A stretch of 64,000 nt of DNA, taken from NCBI GenBank assembly GCA_004020875.1, contig SAPZ01000015.1, forward strand, positions 62,001 to 126,000, given 5' to 3'. Positions 15,876-24,791 of this stretch are shown here, piece by piece (position 1 is the first letter of the stretch; each line of letters starts with the position of its first letter). Under the pieces are notes generated by a model. The model was not told the DNA's origin. It did not search any database and was given only the letters and a program-made list of their open reading frames with translations. The DNA comes from Mesorhizobium sp. GTDB taxonomy: Bacteria; Pseudomonadota; Alphaproteobacteria; Rhizobiales; Rhizobiaceae. Made by a program: the position numbers and the translations under genes.

Positions 15876-17282
15876 ATGTACAAGAAGAAGTCGGGCCCGT
15901 TGCCGGACCGTGCGGAAGAAACCTGCGGCAAGAAACAGCAAATCTGCATCGACGCGACTGGCCTGCTCGCCTGGCGCGGCGCGCTGGCCGGCATCCAGAG
16001 GATCGAGGACTTCATGGTCAGGGCGGCGCTGGCCGACTCCGATCCGGATATCGAGGTTGTGACGCTGGACCTTTCGAGCCGTCGCTTCCGGCCACTCGAG
16101 AATTTCGAGATGGAGGAGCTGGGTATCCGCGAGCTCGCGCCGTTCCGGCTACGGCCCGGGCGTAAACGACTTGCGGCCTTGCGGAGCGCTTTCGACGTGG
16201 TGCGACGATATCCGATGGCAAAAAGAGAAGCGGATCAGCAGCTTGCGAGGATAGTGACCGAAGGGCGCCCGGGCCTCACTTGCGCAATGCTGAGAGTGAT
16301 GTTGCGCGCCTACCGTCTTTGGCGGCGGGGCGGCCTGATTGCCGGTCTGTTCCGCCCAGGTACCGCGGACGGGGAGAAGGGACCAGGGTATTCGAAGGTT
16401 TTGATCAGCAACTATGTCATGGTTGGCGAAACGGCGGCTGAGCTCACCCGGCAAGGGAGCAGCACGGCTTTCCTGTGCCACGACATGATCCCGACGATAC
16501 GGCCTGACTTTGTCGGCAAAGGCAGGATGCAATCGGTCTTCGGGCCAAATCTGGAGGCGCTGGTGCGTTCCGGAGCGGCGGCTTTCTGCACCTCCGATGC
16601 CGCGGCTGAGATGCTTATTGGCCACATGCAGAGGGCCGGCATCCCTGTGCCGACCATCCATCGCTTCCCGATGCCTTCCTTGCTTCATGAAAAGGCAACA
16701 CGGCTCGGCGCGACGTCGGGCCTCGATACCGCCGAGACGGTCGTTCTCTATTGCTCGACGGTCGAGATCCGGAAGAACCACATCCTGCTCGCACGCATCT
16801 GGCAGCAGGCGCTGGACGAAGGCGTGAAGCTGCCCAAGCTTGTCTGTGTCGGCCGCTGGGGTTGGATGGTCGAGGAGCTCAGCGCCTATCTCGAAGCGCA
16901 CCCGCAGCTGGGGAAACAAATTGTCTTCGTCGGTCCGGTTAGCGACGAGGAACTTATCCGTTACTATCGCAGCGCAAGCTTCGGCGTCTTTCCTTCGCAT
17001 ATCGAAGGTTGGGGTTACTTCGCTTCGGAGTGTCTCGATTTTGGCATTCCGGTCATCGTTTCGACTACGCCCTCGCTGATCGAAGCGACAGGCGGCCTGA
17101 TGCCTGCGATCGACTCGACGGACCAGGCCGGCTGGTATGCCGCCATTCGGCGAATGGCCGAGGACGTTGCGTGGCGCCGCGCACTTTCGGAGCGTATCGC
17201 CAAAAAGTACCGGCCGACAGCGCCGCCCGACAGCTGGGCCGCGCTCAAGGCGGGGCTCAAGGCAACTGCCGGACAGCAATGA
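15876..17282 (+). CDS. family 4-like glycosyltransferase (GT-B fold)
   Basis: The 468-residue protein has an N-terminal region unlike its neighbours and a C-terminal half with VLYCSTVEIRKNHILLARIW, KLVCVGRWGWM, VFVGPVSDEELIRYYRSASF and GVFPSHIEGWGYFASECLDF GIPV. That is the GT4 nucleotide-sugar binding pattern with the conserved ExGWG-type acidic residue. It transfers a sugar to a lipid or polysaccharide; which one is unknown. No signal peptide is seen. It is isolated from other envelope-sugar genes, which may reflect separate acquisition. Confidence 0.82.
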   Translation: MYKKKSGPLPDRAEETCGKKQQICIDATGLLAWRGALAGIQRIEDFMVRAALADSDPDIEVVTLDLSSRRFRPLENFEMEELGIRELAPFRLRPGRKRLAALRSAFDVVRRYPMAKREADQQLARIVTEGRPGLTCAMLRVMLRAYRLWRRGGLIAGLFRPGTADGEKGPGYSKVLISNYVMVGETAAELTRQGSSTAFLCHDMIPTIRPDFVGKGRMQSVFGPNLEALVRSGAAAFCTSDAAAEMLIGHMQRAGIPVPTIHRFPMPSLLHEKATRLGATSGLDTAETVVLYCSTVEIRKNHILLARIWQQALDEGVKLPKLVCVGRWGWMVEELSAYLEAHPQLGKQIVFVGPVSDEELIRYYRSASFGVFPSHIEGWGYFASECLDFGIPVIVSTTPSLIEATGGLMPAIDSTDQAGWYAAIRRMAEDVAWRRALSERIAKKYRPTAPPDSWAALKAGLKATAGQQ

Positions 17283-17312
17283 CCCAGCGCGCTGACGGGC
17301 AGGCCGAAACGA

Positions 17313-19169
17313 TCAGACAGGGCGCTTCTTCACCTTCCTGGGTTTCGGCGCACCGGAATTCTCATGCGTCGGCTTGCCTGATTTCTTTCCCCAGGGCTTT
17401 CCCTCAAAGGTGGTTGGGCGCTGGTCGGTGGAACTCTCGGCACGCTTGTTCAACTTGCGCCCCGGCGCGCCGTGGTCGAACGATCCCTTGCCGCGATGCG
17501 GCTTCTTCTCTGGCCTCGGCGGCTGGTAACCGGCGCGTGACAGGTCGGGCGTGCCGTCGATCCGCCTGACCGCTATGCTGCCCTGCAGCTTGCGGTCGGG
17601 GCCGATCGCGGCGAGGAAGCGGTCGGCCCAGTCAGCGGCGATCTGCACGAAGGTCTCTTCCGGCTGCATCTTGATGGCGCCGATCTCGCGCTTGGACATG
17701 CCGGCGGTGCGGCACAGCATCGGGATCAGCCAGCGCGGCTCGGCATTCTGACGGCGACCGACCGACAGCGAGAACCAGACGCTGTCGCCGAAATCGTCGC
17801 GGCGCGCGGGGGCTTCTTCCCGGCGCGCGAACTTTTCCTTCGACGGGGCGAACGGGCCGACATCGATCAGGTCCTCGGGCGCCGAGCGGCTGCCGCGGCA
17901 AAGCCGCACGAAAGCGGCGGCCACCAGGTCGGCGCCGTGCCGTTCCAGAAGCGCGGCGGCGAAGTCGCGCTCGTCGTCCTTCACCGGCTCGCCGAAGGAA
18001 GGGTCGGCCAGGATGCGCTCATCGTCGCGCCGCAGCACTTCGTCGGCCGAGGGCGGGCTCGCCCATGTCGCGGTCAGGCCGGCATTGGCAAGCAGCCGCT
18101 CCGTGCGCCGGCGGGCATTGCCGGGCACGATCAGCGCGCTCACCCCTTTTCGCCCAGCGCGTCCGGTACGGCCGCTGCGATGCAGCAGCGTCTCAGGGTT
18201 GGTCGGCAGGTCGGCATGGATGACGAGATCGAGATTCGGCAGGTCGATGCCGCGTGCCGCGACATCCGTGGCGATGCAGACTTTGGCGCGGCCGTCGCGC
18301 ATCGCCTGCAGGGCATGGCTGCGCTCGTTCTGGCTGAGCTCGCCGGACAGCGCCACGACAGAGAAATTGCGGTTGTTGAACCGCGCAGTGAGGTGGTTCA
18401 CCGCGGCGCGGGTGTTGCAGAACACCATTGCATTGACCGCCTCGTAGTAGCGCAGCACGTTGATGATGGCGTTCTCGCGATCGGCGGGCGCAACGGAAAG
18501 CGCCCGGTATTCGATGTCGAGATGCTGCTTCTCCTCGCCGCCGGCCGAGATGCGCACGGCGTCGCGCTGGTAGCTCTTGGCCAGCGTGGCGATGGAGCGC
18601 GGAACGGTGGCGGAAAACATCAGCGTGCGGCGCCCCGCCGGCGCGGCGTCGAGGATGAATTCGAGGTCCTCGCGGAAACCGAGATCGAGCATCTCGTCGG
18701 CCTCGTCCAAGACCACGGCTTTTAGCGCCGACATGTCGAAGGCGCCGCGCGTGATGTGGTCGCGCAGCCGTCCCGGCGTGCCGACGACGATGTGGGCGCC
18801 GCGCTCCAACGCGCGCCGCTCGGTGCGCATGTCCATACCGCCTACGCAGGAGGCTATCTGCGCCCCGGTCAGCCCGTAGAGCCATTCCAGCTCGCGCCGA
18901 ACCTGCAGCGCCAGCTCGCGCGTCGGCGCCACGACCAACCCCAGCGGCGCGCCGGCCTCGGCGAAACGCTCAGCGCCGCCCAGCAGGGTCGGCGCCACGG
19001 CTAAGCCGAAGGCGACGGTCTTGCCGGAGCCGGTCTGCGCCGACACCAGCGCGTCGGCCTCGCCGAGTTCAGGCTCCAGCACCGCCTTCTGCACCGGCGT
19101 CAGCGCCGAATAACCGCGCTTTTCCAGCGCCTCTGCCAGCGCAGGAACGATCATCTCGAGACTTGACAT
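17313..19169 (-). CDS. DEAD-box RNA helicase with DbpA-type C-terminal RNA-binding domain
   Basis: The 618-residue protein has the DEAD-box series in order: LTPVQKAVL (Q motif), AQTGSGKT (I), PTRELALQV (Ia), TPGRL (Ib), DEAD in VVLDEADEMLDLGF (II), SATVP (III), then VFCNTRAAV (IV), ATDVAARGIDLP (V) and HRSGRTGRAGRKG (VI). Residues about 470-545 (FSLSVGRRQNAEPRWLIPML) resemble the DbpA RNA-binding domain. A basic Lys/Arg/Gly tail follows. It is likely to remodel rRNA or mRNA. It sits tail-to-tail with the glycosyltransferase, 30 bp apart. Confidence 0.95.
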   Translation of the reverse strand: MSSLEMIVPALAEALEKRGYSALTPVQKAVLEPELGEADALVSAQTGSGKTVAFGLAVAPTLLGGAERFAEAGAPLGLVVAPTRELALQVRRELEWLYGLTGAQIASCVGGMDMRTERRALERGAHIVVGTPGRLRDHITRGAFDMSALKAVVLDEADEMLDLGFREDLEFILDAAPAGRRTLMFSATVPRSIATLAKSYQRDAVRISAGGEEKQHLDIEYRALSVAPADRENAIINVLRYYEAVNAMVFCNTRAAVNHLTARFNNRNFSVVALSGELSQNERSHALQAMRDGRAKVCIATDVAARGIDLPNLDLVIHADLPTNPETLLHRSGRTGRAGRKGVSALIVPGNARRRTERLLANAGLTATWASPPSADEVLRRDDERILADPSFGEPVKDDERDFAAALLERHGADLVAAAFVRLCRGSRSAPEDLIDVGPFAPSKEKFARREEAPARRDDFGDSVWFSLSVGRRQNAEPRWLIPMLCRTAGMSKREIGAIKMQPEETFVQIAADWADRFLAAIGPDRKLQGSIAVRRIDGTPDLSRAGYQPPRPEKKPHRGKGSFDHGAPGRKLNKRAESSTDQRPTTFEGKPWGKKSGKPTHENSGAPKPRKVKKRPV

Positions 19170-19264
19170 TTTCTTCTTTCGGAATTCGGAGCTTCTATAA
19201 GCCCATCGATGGGCTGATGCCGGCAGGCGCTGAGGCGCCGCAAGGCCGGACGGTTGGTGGGTTC

Positions 19265-19556
19265 CTACTTCTTGGCGACGGCATTGTACAGAGCAGGCGG
19301 CACCGCCTTTCCCTTCCCCCCCTTGTGGGGAAGGTGTCGCCGAAGGCGACGGATGAGGGGTGTTCTAGGGAACGCCGACGTCTCACTCCGCTGGAACACC
19401 CCTCATCCGTCTCGGCGCTGCGCGCCGATCCACCTTCTCCCACAAGGGGAGAAGGAGAGGCGCTGCGGCGATTGACTCTTCCACCAAACCGCGTAAAAGC
19501 CCGCGTCGAACGGGATCGTTTTTCGATGCGCGGCCTTTTGATGGCTCTTCTTGCAT
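19265..19556 (-). pseudogene. possible small gene interrupted by a palindromic element (weak)
   Basis: An ATG at 19556 opens a coherent frame (MQEEPSKGRASKNDPVRRGL then LRGLVEESIAA). It runs into the palindrome at 19306-19458, where it hits a stop. On the other side of the palindrome the frame AVPPALYNAVAKK reaches a stop at 19265. The two flanks could be halves of one small protein split by insertion of the repeat. The idea is unproven. Confidence 0.25.
19306..19458. repeat. CCCCTCATCCG-type palindrome
   Basis: The outer arms CCCTTCCCCCCTTGTGGGGA and the complementary CCCACAAGGGGAGAAGG-type segment enclose ACGGATGAGGGGTGTTC and GAACACCCCTCATCCGTC. The elements at 2426-2523, 52862-53002 and 58196-58355 belong to the same general type. 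The remaining sequence up to asd (19557-19768) shows no supported gene. Confidence 0.7.
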
Positions 19557-19768
19557 TCGATGCCCCTAGCCACGATGTACGACATCGGGCCGGGCGCTTC
19601 GGCGCGTCCGTCCGTTCCAGCAAAACTACGGCCAAAAAAACCACCACCAAAACGGTGTGATTCCCTTGGCCTAACCACCCTCTCCCGGGTCCGGCCCGGG
19701 GGACGAAGCCCGCATGAGGCCGGCGGGTTTTCTCCAACAACCAAGCGGAGAGGGACAGGAGATATCAG

Positions 19769-20803
19769 ATGAGTTTCAAGGTTGCGGTAGTCGGCGCCAC
19801 GGGCAATGTGGGCCGCGAAATGCTCAACATTCTGGACGAGCGCGGCTTTCCGGTTAGCGAGGTCGTGGCGCTGGCGTCGCGGCGCAGCCAGGGCACCGAG
19901 GTGTCCTTCGGCGACCGCACGCTGAAGGTCAAGGCGCTCGACACCTACGACTTTTCCGACACCGACCTCTGCGTCATGTCGGCCGGCGGCAATGTCTCCA
20001 AGGAATGGTCGCCTAAGATCGGCAAGCAGGGGTGCGTCGTCATCGATAATTCGTCGGCCTTCCGCTATGATCCGGACGTGCCGCTGATCGTGCCGGAGGT
20101 GAATCCGGACGCGGTCTCGCTGTTCTCGCGCAAGAACATCATCGCCAACCCGAACTGCTCGACCGCGCAGCTGGTCGTCGCGCTGAAGCCGCTGCACGAC
20201 GTCGCCACCATCAAGCGCGTGGTCGTCGCCACCTACCAGTCGGTGTCCGGCGCGGGCAAGGAAGGCATGGACGAGCTGTTCACACAGACCCGCGCCGTCT
20301 TCGTCGCCGACCAGGTCGACGTCAAGAAGTTCACCAAGCGCATCGCCTTCAACGTCATTCCGCATATCGACGTCTTCCTCGACGACGGCTCCACCAAGGA
20401 AGAGTGGAAGATGGTGGCCGAGACCAAGAAGATGCTCGACCCCAAGATCAAGCTGACGGCGACCTGCGTGCGCGTGCCGGTGTTCATCGGCCATTCGGAA
20501 GCGGTCAACATCGAGTTCGAGAAGCCGATCACCGCCGACGAGGCGCGCGAGATCCTGCGCGACGCGCCGGGATGCCAGGTGCTCGATAAGCGCGAGAACG
20601 GCGGCTACATCACACCGCTGGAATCGGCCGGCGAGGACGCGACCTTCATCTCGCGCATCCGCGAGGATTCGACCGTCGACAACGGCCTGTCGATGTGGGT
20701 CGTCTCCGACAACCTGCGCAAGGGGGCGGCGCTGAACGCCGTGCAGATCGCGGAATTGCTGGTCGAGCGCGGCCTGATCCAGCCGAAGAAGAAGGCGGCC
20801 TGA
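19769..20803 (+). CDS. asd: aspartate-semialdehyde dehydrogenase
   Basis: The 344-residue protein begins with VAVVGATGNVGREML (NADP-binding), has SAGGNVS, IDNSSAFRYDP and IIANPNCSTAQL with catalytic Cys130, then QSVSGAGKEGMDEL and a HSEAVNIEFE segment. It reduces aspartyl phosphate to aspartate semialdehyde, the branch point to lysine/diaminopimelate, threonine and methionine. A GGAG-type ribosome-binding site lies upstream (GGGACAGGAG). Full length, all motifs present. A GC-rich tandem repeat follows its stop. Confidence 0.98.
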   Translation: MSFKVAVVGATGNVGREMLNILDERGFPVSEVVALASRRSQGTEVSFGDRTLKVKALDTYDFSDTDLCVMSAGGNVSKEWSPKIGKQGCVVIDNSSAFRYDPDVPLIVPEVNPDAVSLFSRKNIIANPNCSTAQLVVALKPLHDVATIKRVVVATYQSVSGAGKEGMDELFTQTRAVFVADQVDVKKFTKRIAFNVIPHIDVFLDDGSTKEEWKMVAETKKMLDPKIKLTATCVRVPVFIGHSEAVNIEFEKPITADEAREILRDAPGCQVLDKRENGGYITPLESAGEDATFISRIREDSTVDNGLSMWVVSDNLRKGAALNAVQIAELLVERGLIQPKKKAA

Positions 20804-20818
20804 CTGCTGTCTGTTTAG

Positions 20819-21020
20819 CGCTCATGGGCCGTATCGCCGCTGCCGCGGCGGGCCCTCCGCGGGGGCGCCGGACGACCGGCGGCCCGCTGTCGCGGGCTCG
20901 GCCTTCGGCCGTTTGTTTTCGCTCACGGGCTGTTCCGCCGCTGCCGCGGCGGGCCCTCCGCGGGGGCGCCGGATGATCGGCGGCCCGCGGTCGCGGGCTC
21001 GGCCTTCGGCCGTTTGTTCT
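20819..21020. repeat. two tandem copies of a 101-bp GC-rich unit
   Basis: CGCTCATGGGCCG...GGCCGTTTGTTT is followed by CGCTCACGGGCTG...GGCCGTTTGTTC at a constant offset of 101 bp with only a few differences. Each unit contains nested small palindromes (GCCGCGGCGGGC, GGCCTTCGGCC). It lies 15 bp after the asd stop. No coding sequence is supported in it. Confidence 0.85.
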
Positions 21021-21045
21021 CACAGAGTACGCGGCTGTGCCGAGG

Positions 21046-21344
21046 CTAGCGGAAGCGGACGACTTCAATGAAGGCCTTGCGTCTGACGATGAACTCCCGC
21101 AGCAGCGGCAGGAAGAAGGCTTTGCTGAAGCGTCCGATCGGCGGCTCGGGTTCGAGATAGAAGGACTTGCCGACGAGATGATCCACAACCGCCGGTCGGC
21201 GTCGAGTCCGGCGCGGCGCCTCTCGATGGCGGGGATTTCCACCGCGAACCGAGCTTTCTCCGGCTCCTTGGTGGTGATCGGGAAGAACAGAACAAGATCG
21301 CCAGCCTGGGCTCCTTTTCCTGTGGAGTGAGCAGGTATCAGCAG
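21046..21344 (-). pseudogene. internally deleted small protein gene
   Basis: One minus frame reads PAHSTGKGAQAGDLVLFFPI and onward to RRRAGLDADRRLW, then runs out of sense. The correct continuation, HLVGKSFYLEPEPPIGRFSK AFFLPLLREF, lies in another frame and ends at TAG 21046-21048. I recall a family of about 100-residue rhizobial proteins with both blocks joined by a short segment, so a small out-of-frame deletion next to GATCAT is likely. No start codon survives at a sensible place. Original function unknown. Confidence 0.6.
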
Positions 21345-21382
21345 GGTGGAGGAGGTGGTGCAGGCTCATCGATCCTCATGGC

Positions 21383-21790
21383 TCAGCCACCGCTCTCCGC
21401 CGCCAGCGCCCGCAACATCGCCGTGGCCTCCTCCGCCCTTTCCGCCGGCACGAACAGATGGTCGTGATAGAAGGCCGAGACCGGATTGACGCCCATGCCG
21501 GCGGTCGCCAGCTTCGCGGTGATGGCGGCGAGGAAGCCGACGGCTTCCAGCGAGGAGTGGATGTCGAGCGTGATCATCCGGCAGCGGAACGTGCCGGCGA
21601 GGCCGGCTGCCTTAGCCTGGCTTTCGGCTAGGATCAGCGTCGTGCCCTCGCGCTCAATGAAGCGCATCACCGGCTCCACGCCTTCCGGCAACACTGCGCT
21701 GGGCGGCAAGGTAGCGAATACATAGACATCCGGGTAAAGCCGCGGCGTCATCGACGCCAGCAGCTTCTGCAAGTCCGTCTCGCCGCTCAT
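21383..21790 (-). CDS. ACT domain-containing protein
   Basis: The 135-residue product starts at the ATG at 21790, with GGAAGGAAAG just upstream. It contains LYPDVYVFATLPPS, EGTTLILAESQA and FRCRMITLDIHSSLEAVGFL AAI, the tandem ACT-like fold seen in small stand-alone regulatory proteins (Pfam ACT_3/ACT_7 types). The ligand is probably an amino acid. Longer frames upstream are antisense to the bestrophin gene and not real. Confidence 0.85.
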   Translation of the reverse strand: MSGETDLQKLLASMTPRLYPDVYVFATLPPSAVLPEGVEPVMRFIEREGTTLILAESQAKAAGLAGTFRCRMITLDIHSSLEAVGFLAAITAKLATAGMGVNPVSAFYHDHLFVPAERAEEATAMLRALAAESGG

Positions 21791-21946
21791 CTTTCCTTCC
21801 CTTCGTCTGGCGCCCTGCGACGTTCTCGACAGTCCTGCTCGCATCGTCAACGGTCCCGCGCCTGGACGACATGGCGATGTCGCTGACGGCTGAGCCGCGG
21901 GTTCGTTATCGCCGTAGAGACATAACGGCTTGCAAAGGTTCACCCG

Positions 21947-22852
21947 ATGATCGTCCGCCCGCGCCCGACATTCCTGCAGCTGTTCTTCATCATGCGCGGC
22001 TCGGTGGTGCCGCGCATCCTGCCGCAGATTTTCGGCTTCGCCATCTACTCGGCGCTGATCCTGCTCGTGACACGGCACTTCCAGCTCGATCTCAGCGCCT
22101 TCAGCATCGCGCCTTTCGGGCTCGTCGGCGTGACGCTGTCGATCTATCTGTCGTTCCGCAACAACGCCGCCTATGACCGATGGTGGGAAGCGCGCAAGCT
22201 CTGGGGCGCGCTGGTGTTCGAGATCCGCAACCTGGCGCGCGCCACCACCAGCCTGATCGGTGACCGCGACGAGCAACGCGCGCTTCTGATGGAGGCGCTT
22301 GCCTTCTGCCATCTGTTGCGCGGGCAATTGCGCCGGATCGACAGCATAAAGGACGCGTACGCCTTCATCGGCGACGCGGTCGACAAGGCTGCTGCCCGCA
22401 CCAATCCGGCGGACGACATGGTCCGCCGCATGGGCCGGCGCGCCAATGCGCGGCGCGAGGCCGGCGCGCTCGACCCGATCGGCTTCCGCATCCTTGATGA
22501 AAGGCTGGCCGCGATCGCCGCCATCCAGGCCGGCTGTGAGCGCATCGCCGGCACGCCCCTGCCCTTCGCCTATACGCTTCTGCTGCACCGCACGGCCTAT
22601 GTCGTCTGCCTGCTTCTGCCGTTCGGGCTGGTCTCGACCACGGGCTGGGCGACGCCGCTGTTCACGGCGCTGATCGCCTACACCTTCTTCGGCCTCGACG
22701 CGCTGTCGGAAGAGCTCGAGGACCCGTTCGGCATCGAAGCCAACGACCTGGCGCTCGATGGCCTCTGCCGCGTCTGCGAGATATCAGTGTTCGAGGCGCT
22801 GGACGAGGCACCGCCGAAGATGATCGCGGCCGACAAGTTCTATTTTTCGTGA
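21947..22852 (+). CDS. bestrophin-like membrane protein
   Basis: The 301-residue protein has membrane segments near 25-45, 50-70, 215-235 and 240-260. The signature FRNNAAYDRWWEARKLWG lies at about 75-92. The C-terminal EELEDPFGIEANDLALD is the acidic cluster of the bestrophin/YneE family. Members form pentameric anion or cation channels in the inner membrane. Length is normal and no lesion is seen. Confidence 0.92.
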   Translation: MIVRPRPTFLQLFFIMRGSVVPRILPQIFGFAIYSALILLVTRHFQLDLSAFSIAPFGLVGVTLSIYLSFRNNAAYDRWWEARKLWGALVFEIRNLARATTSLIGDRDEQRALLMEALAFCHLLRGQLRRIDSIKDAYAFIGDAVDKAAARTNPADDMVRRMGRRANARREAGALDPIGFRILDERLAAIAAIQAGCERIAGTPLPFAYTLLLHRTAYVVCLLLPFGLVSTTGWATPLFTALIAYTFFGLDALSEELEDPFGIEANDLALDGLCRVCEISVFEALDEAPPKMIAADKFYFS

Positions 22853-22882
22853 GGTCCGCAGGAGGGATTATCCCGGAACAAG

Positions 22883-22921
22883 TCCCGGTGCTCAGAAACA
22901 TCAGGTTCCTGAGCACCGGGA
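22883..22921. terminator. 13-bp perfect stem-loop between convergent genes
   Basis: TCCCGGTGCTCAG (22883-22895) pairs exactly with CTGAGCACCGGGA (22909-22921) around a 13-nt loop. It lies between the bestrophin and cupin stops and probably ends both transcripts, although no long T-run is present. Confidence 0.6.
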
Positions 22922-22956
22922 TCTCGCCCACAGCAGTTATGATCGGGGTGATGCAC

Positions 22957-23415
22957 CTACTGTTGCGGATGTTCTAAGGGCGGTCCTGTAATCTCCATGT
23001 CGAACTGGGCCGCGATCGCCTTGATTGCCGCGAGGTCGCGCGGAATCTCCAACCCCAAAGCGGCAACCGCCGGGAAAAAGCTTTCGAGACCACCCGGGGA
23101 CAGGAGGGCGATCCATCGCGCACGCTCAACGACGACGAATGTGTGCTCGACGCCAGCGGGAATGTAGAACACTCCTCCGGCGACACCTTCGGAAATCTCC
23201 CCGGCGCGCCAGAAGCGCAGCCGCCCTTGGAGGATAACGAAGACTTCGTCGGACTTGGGATGGCGGTGACGCGGCGGTCCGTCGCCCGGACCGGCATTGG
23301 ATGCAAATGCCCCGAGCTTGCCGCCGGTCTCTTGCGCCGTCAGCAGCGTTTTGTAGTGCGTACCGTTCCAATCGGTTTGAGTACCAGGTGCTGCCCGAGT
23401 TTGCATCTTCGCCAC
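22957..23415 (-). CDS. cupin domain protein
   Basis: The 152-residue protein (GTG start at 23415; ATG three codons later is possible) has PGDGPPRHRHPKSDEVFVIL followed by QGRLRF and a second motif FYIPAGVEHTFVV. The first motif has HRH..E and the second has H, the metal ligands of the cupin barrel. Substrate or ligand unknown. Confidence 0.88.
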   Translation of the reverse strand: MAKMQTRAAPGTQTDWNGTHYKTLLTAQETGGKLGAFASNAGPGDGPPRHRHPKSDEVFVILQGRLRFWRAGEISEGVAGGVFYIPAGVEHTFVVVERARWIALLSPGGLESFFPAVAALGLEIPRDLAAIKAIAAQFDMEITGPPLEHPQQ

Positions 23416-23581
23416 ATGTGGTTGGAGTGAAGCCTTGATGACGCCACGATAGCTACACGTTGACCTCGGGCCGGCGCCTCCTACGAACCTATGAGATGCG
23501 GCGGGGAATGGTTGTCAGCAACGCCGGCTTCCGGCAAACTGCAGATCCCTTCAGGTGAGGGAGCGGTGAAATCCGGCACGC

Positions 23582-24722
23582 ATGCACGACTTCGACGGCA
23601 TGGTCGGACAGATCTACGATGCGGCGGTCGAACCCGACTGCTGGCCGCGGGTTCTTGAGACGCTGTCGGATTTCCTCGAAGGCGCCGCTACAAAGCTGAC
23701 GTTCCAGAACGCAAGGACGTTGCGCAGCGAAGCGAGTTCGGTCCGCATGCCGCCGGAGGCGGACCTCACCTACGCGCAGTACTACTACAAGACCAATGTG
23801 TTCCTGCCGCGTATCGCCAGGCTGAGCGCCGGCACGTTGATCCCGATTTGGGACCTGCTGCCGCGCGAGGTCTACCGGCGCTCCGAGTTCTACAACGACT
23901 TCTGCCGGCCCGGCGACATGTGTCACTCGATCGGGGTCGTGCTTGCCAACGAGCCGGACAAGCGTGTCGTGTTCACCTGCGGACGTGCCGAGGCGACAGG
24001 AGAGTTCGAACCCGAGCACCTCGACCGGCTACGCCGCATCGGGCCGCATCTGGTTCGCGCGGCGAGCGTGGGACTGCGTCTCTCGCGTTCGGAGATCGCC
24101 AGGAGCGCCAGTGTCGAGGCGCTCGACCGAGTCGCGCAGGGCGTGCTGATCGTGGCGGCAAATGGCGAGATCCTGTTTGCCAACCGGGCGGCCGAAGCGC
24201 TGCTCACCGAGGCCGATGGGATCAGGATCGAGAAATCGGCGCTGCGCGCAACCAGGTCCGCGGATGCCCCGCAATTCCAACGGTTGATCGCCACGGCCGT
24301 GGAGCGGTCGGATGCCGCGGGCGGCGTCATGGCACTCGCGCGCCCGGCGCCGCGTCGAGCGCTGAGCGTGTTTGTCGCGCCGCTGAAGATCGAGTTGACA
24401 TGGTTCGTGACCGCCCGCCCCGCCGCGATCGTGTTCGTGTCCGATCCGGACAGCGCGCCACGGACCATGCAGGGCCAGTTGCGCAGTCTCTATCGGCTGA
24501 CCCCAGCCGAGGCGGCCGTGGCCATCGCGATCGCCCGCGGCGAAGGGCTGCAGGCGGTTGCGGACGAACTCGGGATCAGCCTGACCGGCGCGCACCCACC
24601 TGCAGCACGTGTTCGAAAAGACGGAGACGCGACGGCAGGCGGAGCTGGTGCGCCTCATTGCGGCGAGTGGTGTTTACGACCGGGTGGCGGAATCTGCGCC
24701 GAAAAGACTCAGGACCCTGTAG
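23582..24722 (+). pseudogene. LuxR-type (GerE HTH) regulator, frameshifted in its DNA-binding domain
   Basis: The frame codes MHDFDGMVGQIYDAAVEPD, an N-terminal sensory region, a PAS-like segment (VAQGVLIVAANGEILFANRA) and the start of a LuxR helix-turn-helix (YRLTPAEAAVAIAIARGEGL QAVADELGISLT). At about 24587 the expected continuation ARTHLQHVFEKTETRRQAEL then VRLIAASG lies in the +1-shifted frame and ends at TAG 24720-24722. The annotated frame instead runs to 24763 with nonsense sequence. A 1-2 nt indel has destroyed the recognition helix, so the protein probably cannot bind DNA. Confidence 0.8.
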
Positions 24723-24791
24723 GATTGCTGCCCCGAAGCGCGTCCTTGGTTCGACCTCGGTAGAGGGCGTCGAACTTAGGAGGGAACACCC

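Noticed and set aside
8532..17282. polysaccharide synthesis cluster based on two glycosyltransferases
   Set aside because: The two genes are 6.4 kb apart with leucine, VOC and regulator genes between, and no flippase, polymerase or sugar-nucleotide genes.
20819..21020. CRISPR or rRNA-like repeat
   Set aside because: Two head-to-tail 101-bp units without spacers; a simple tandem duplication.
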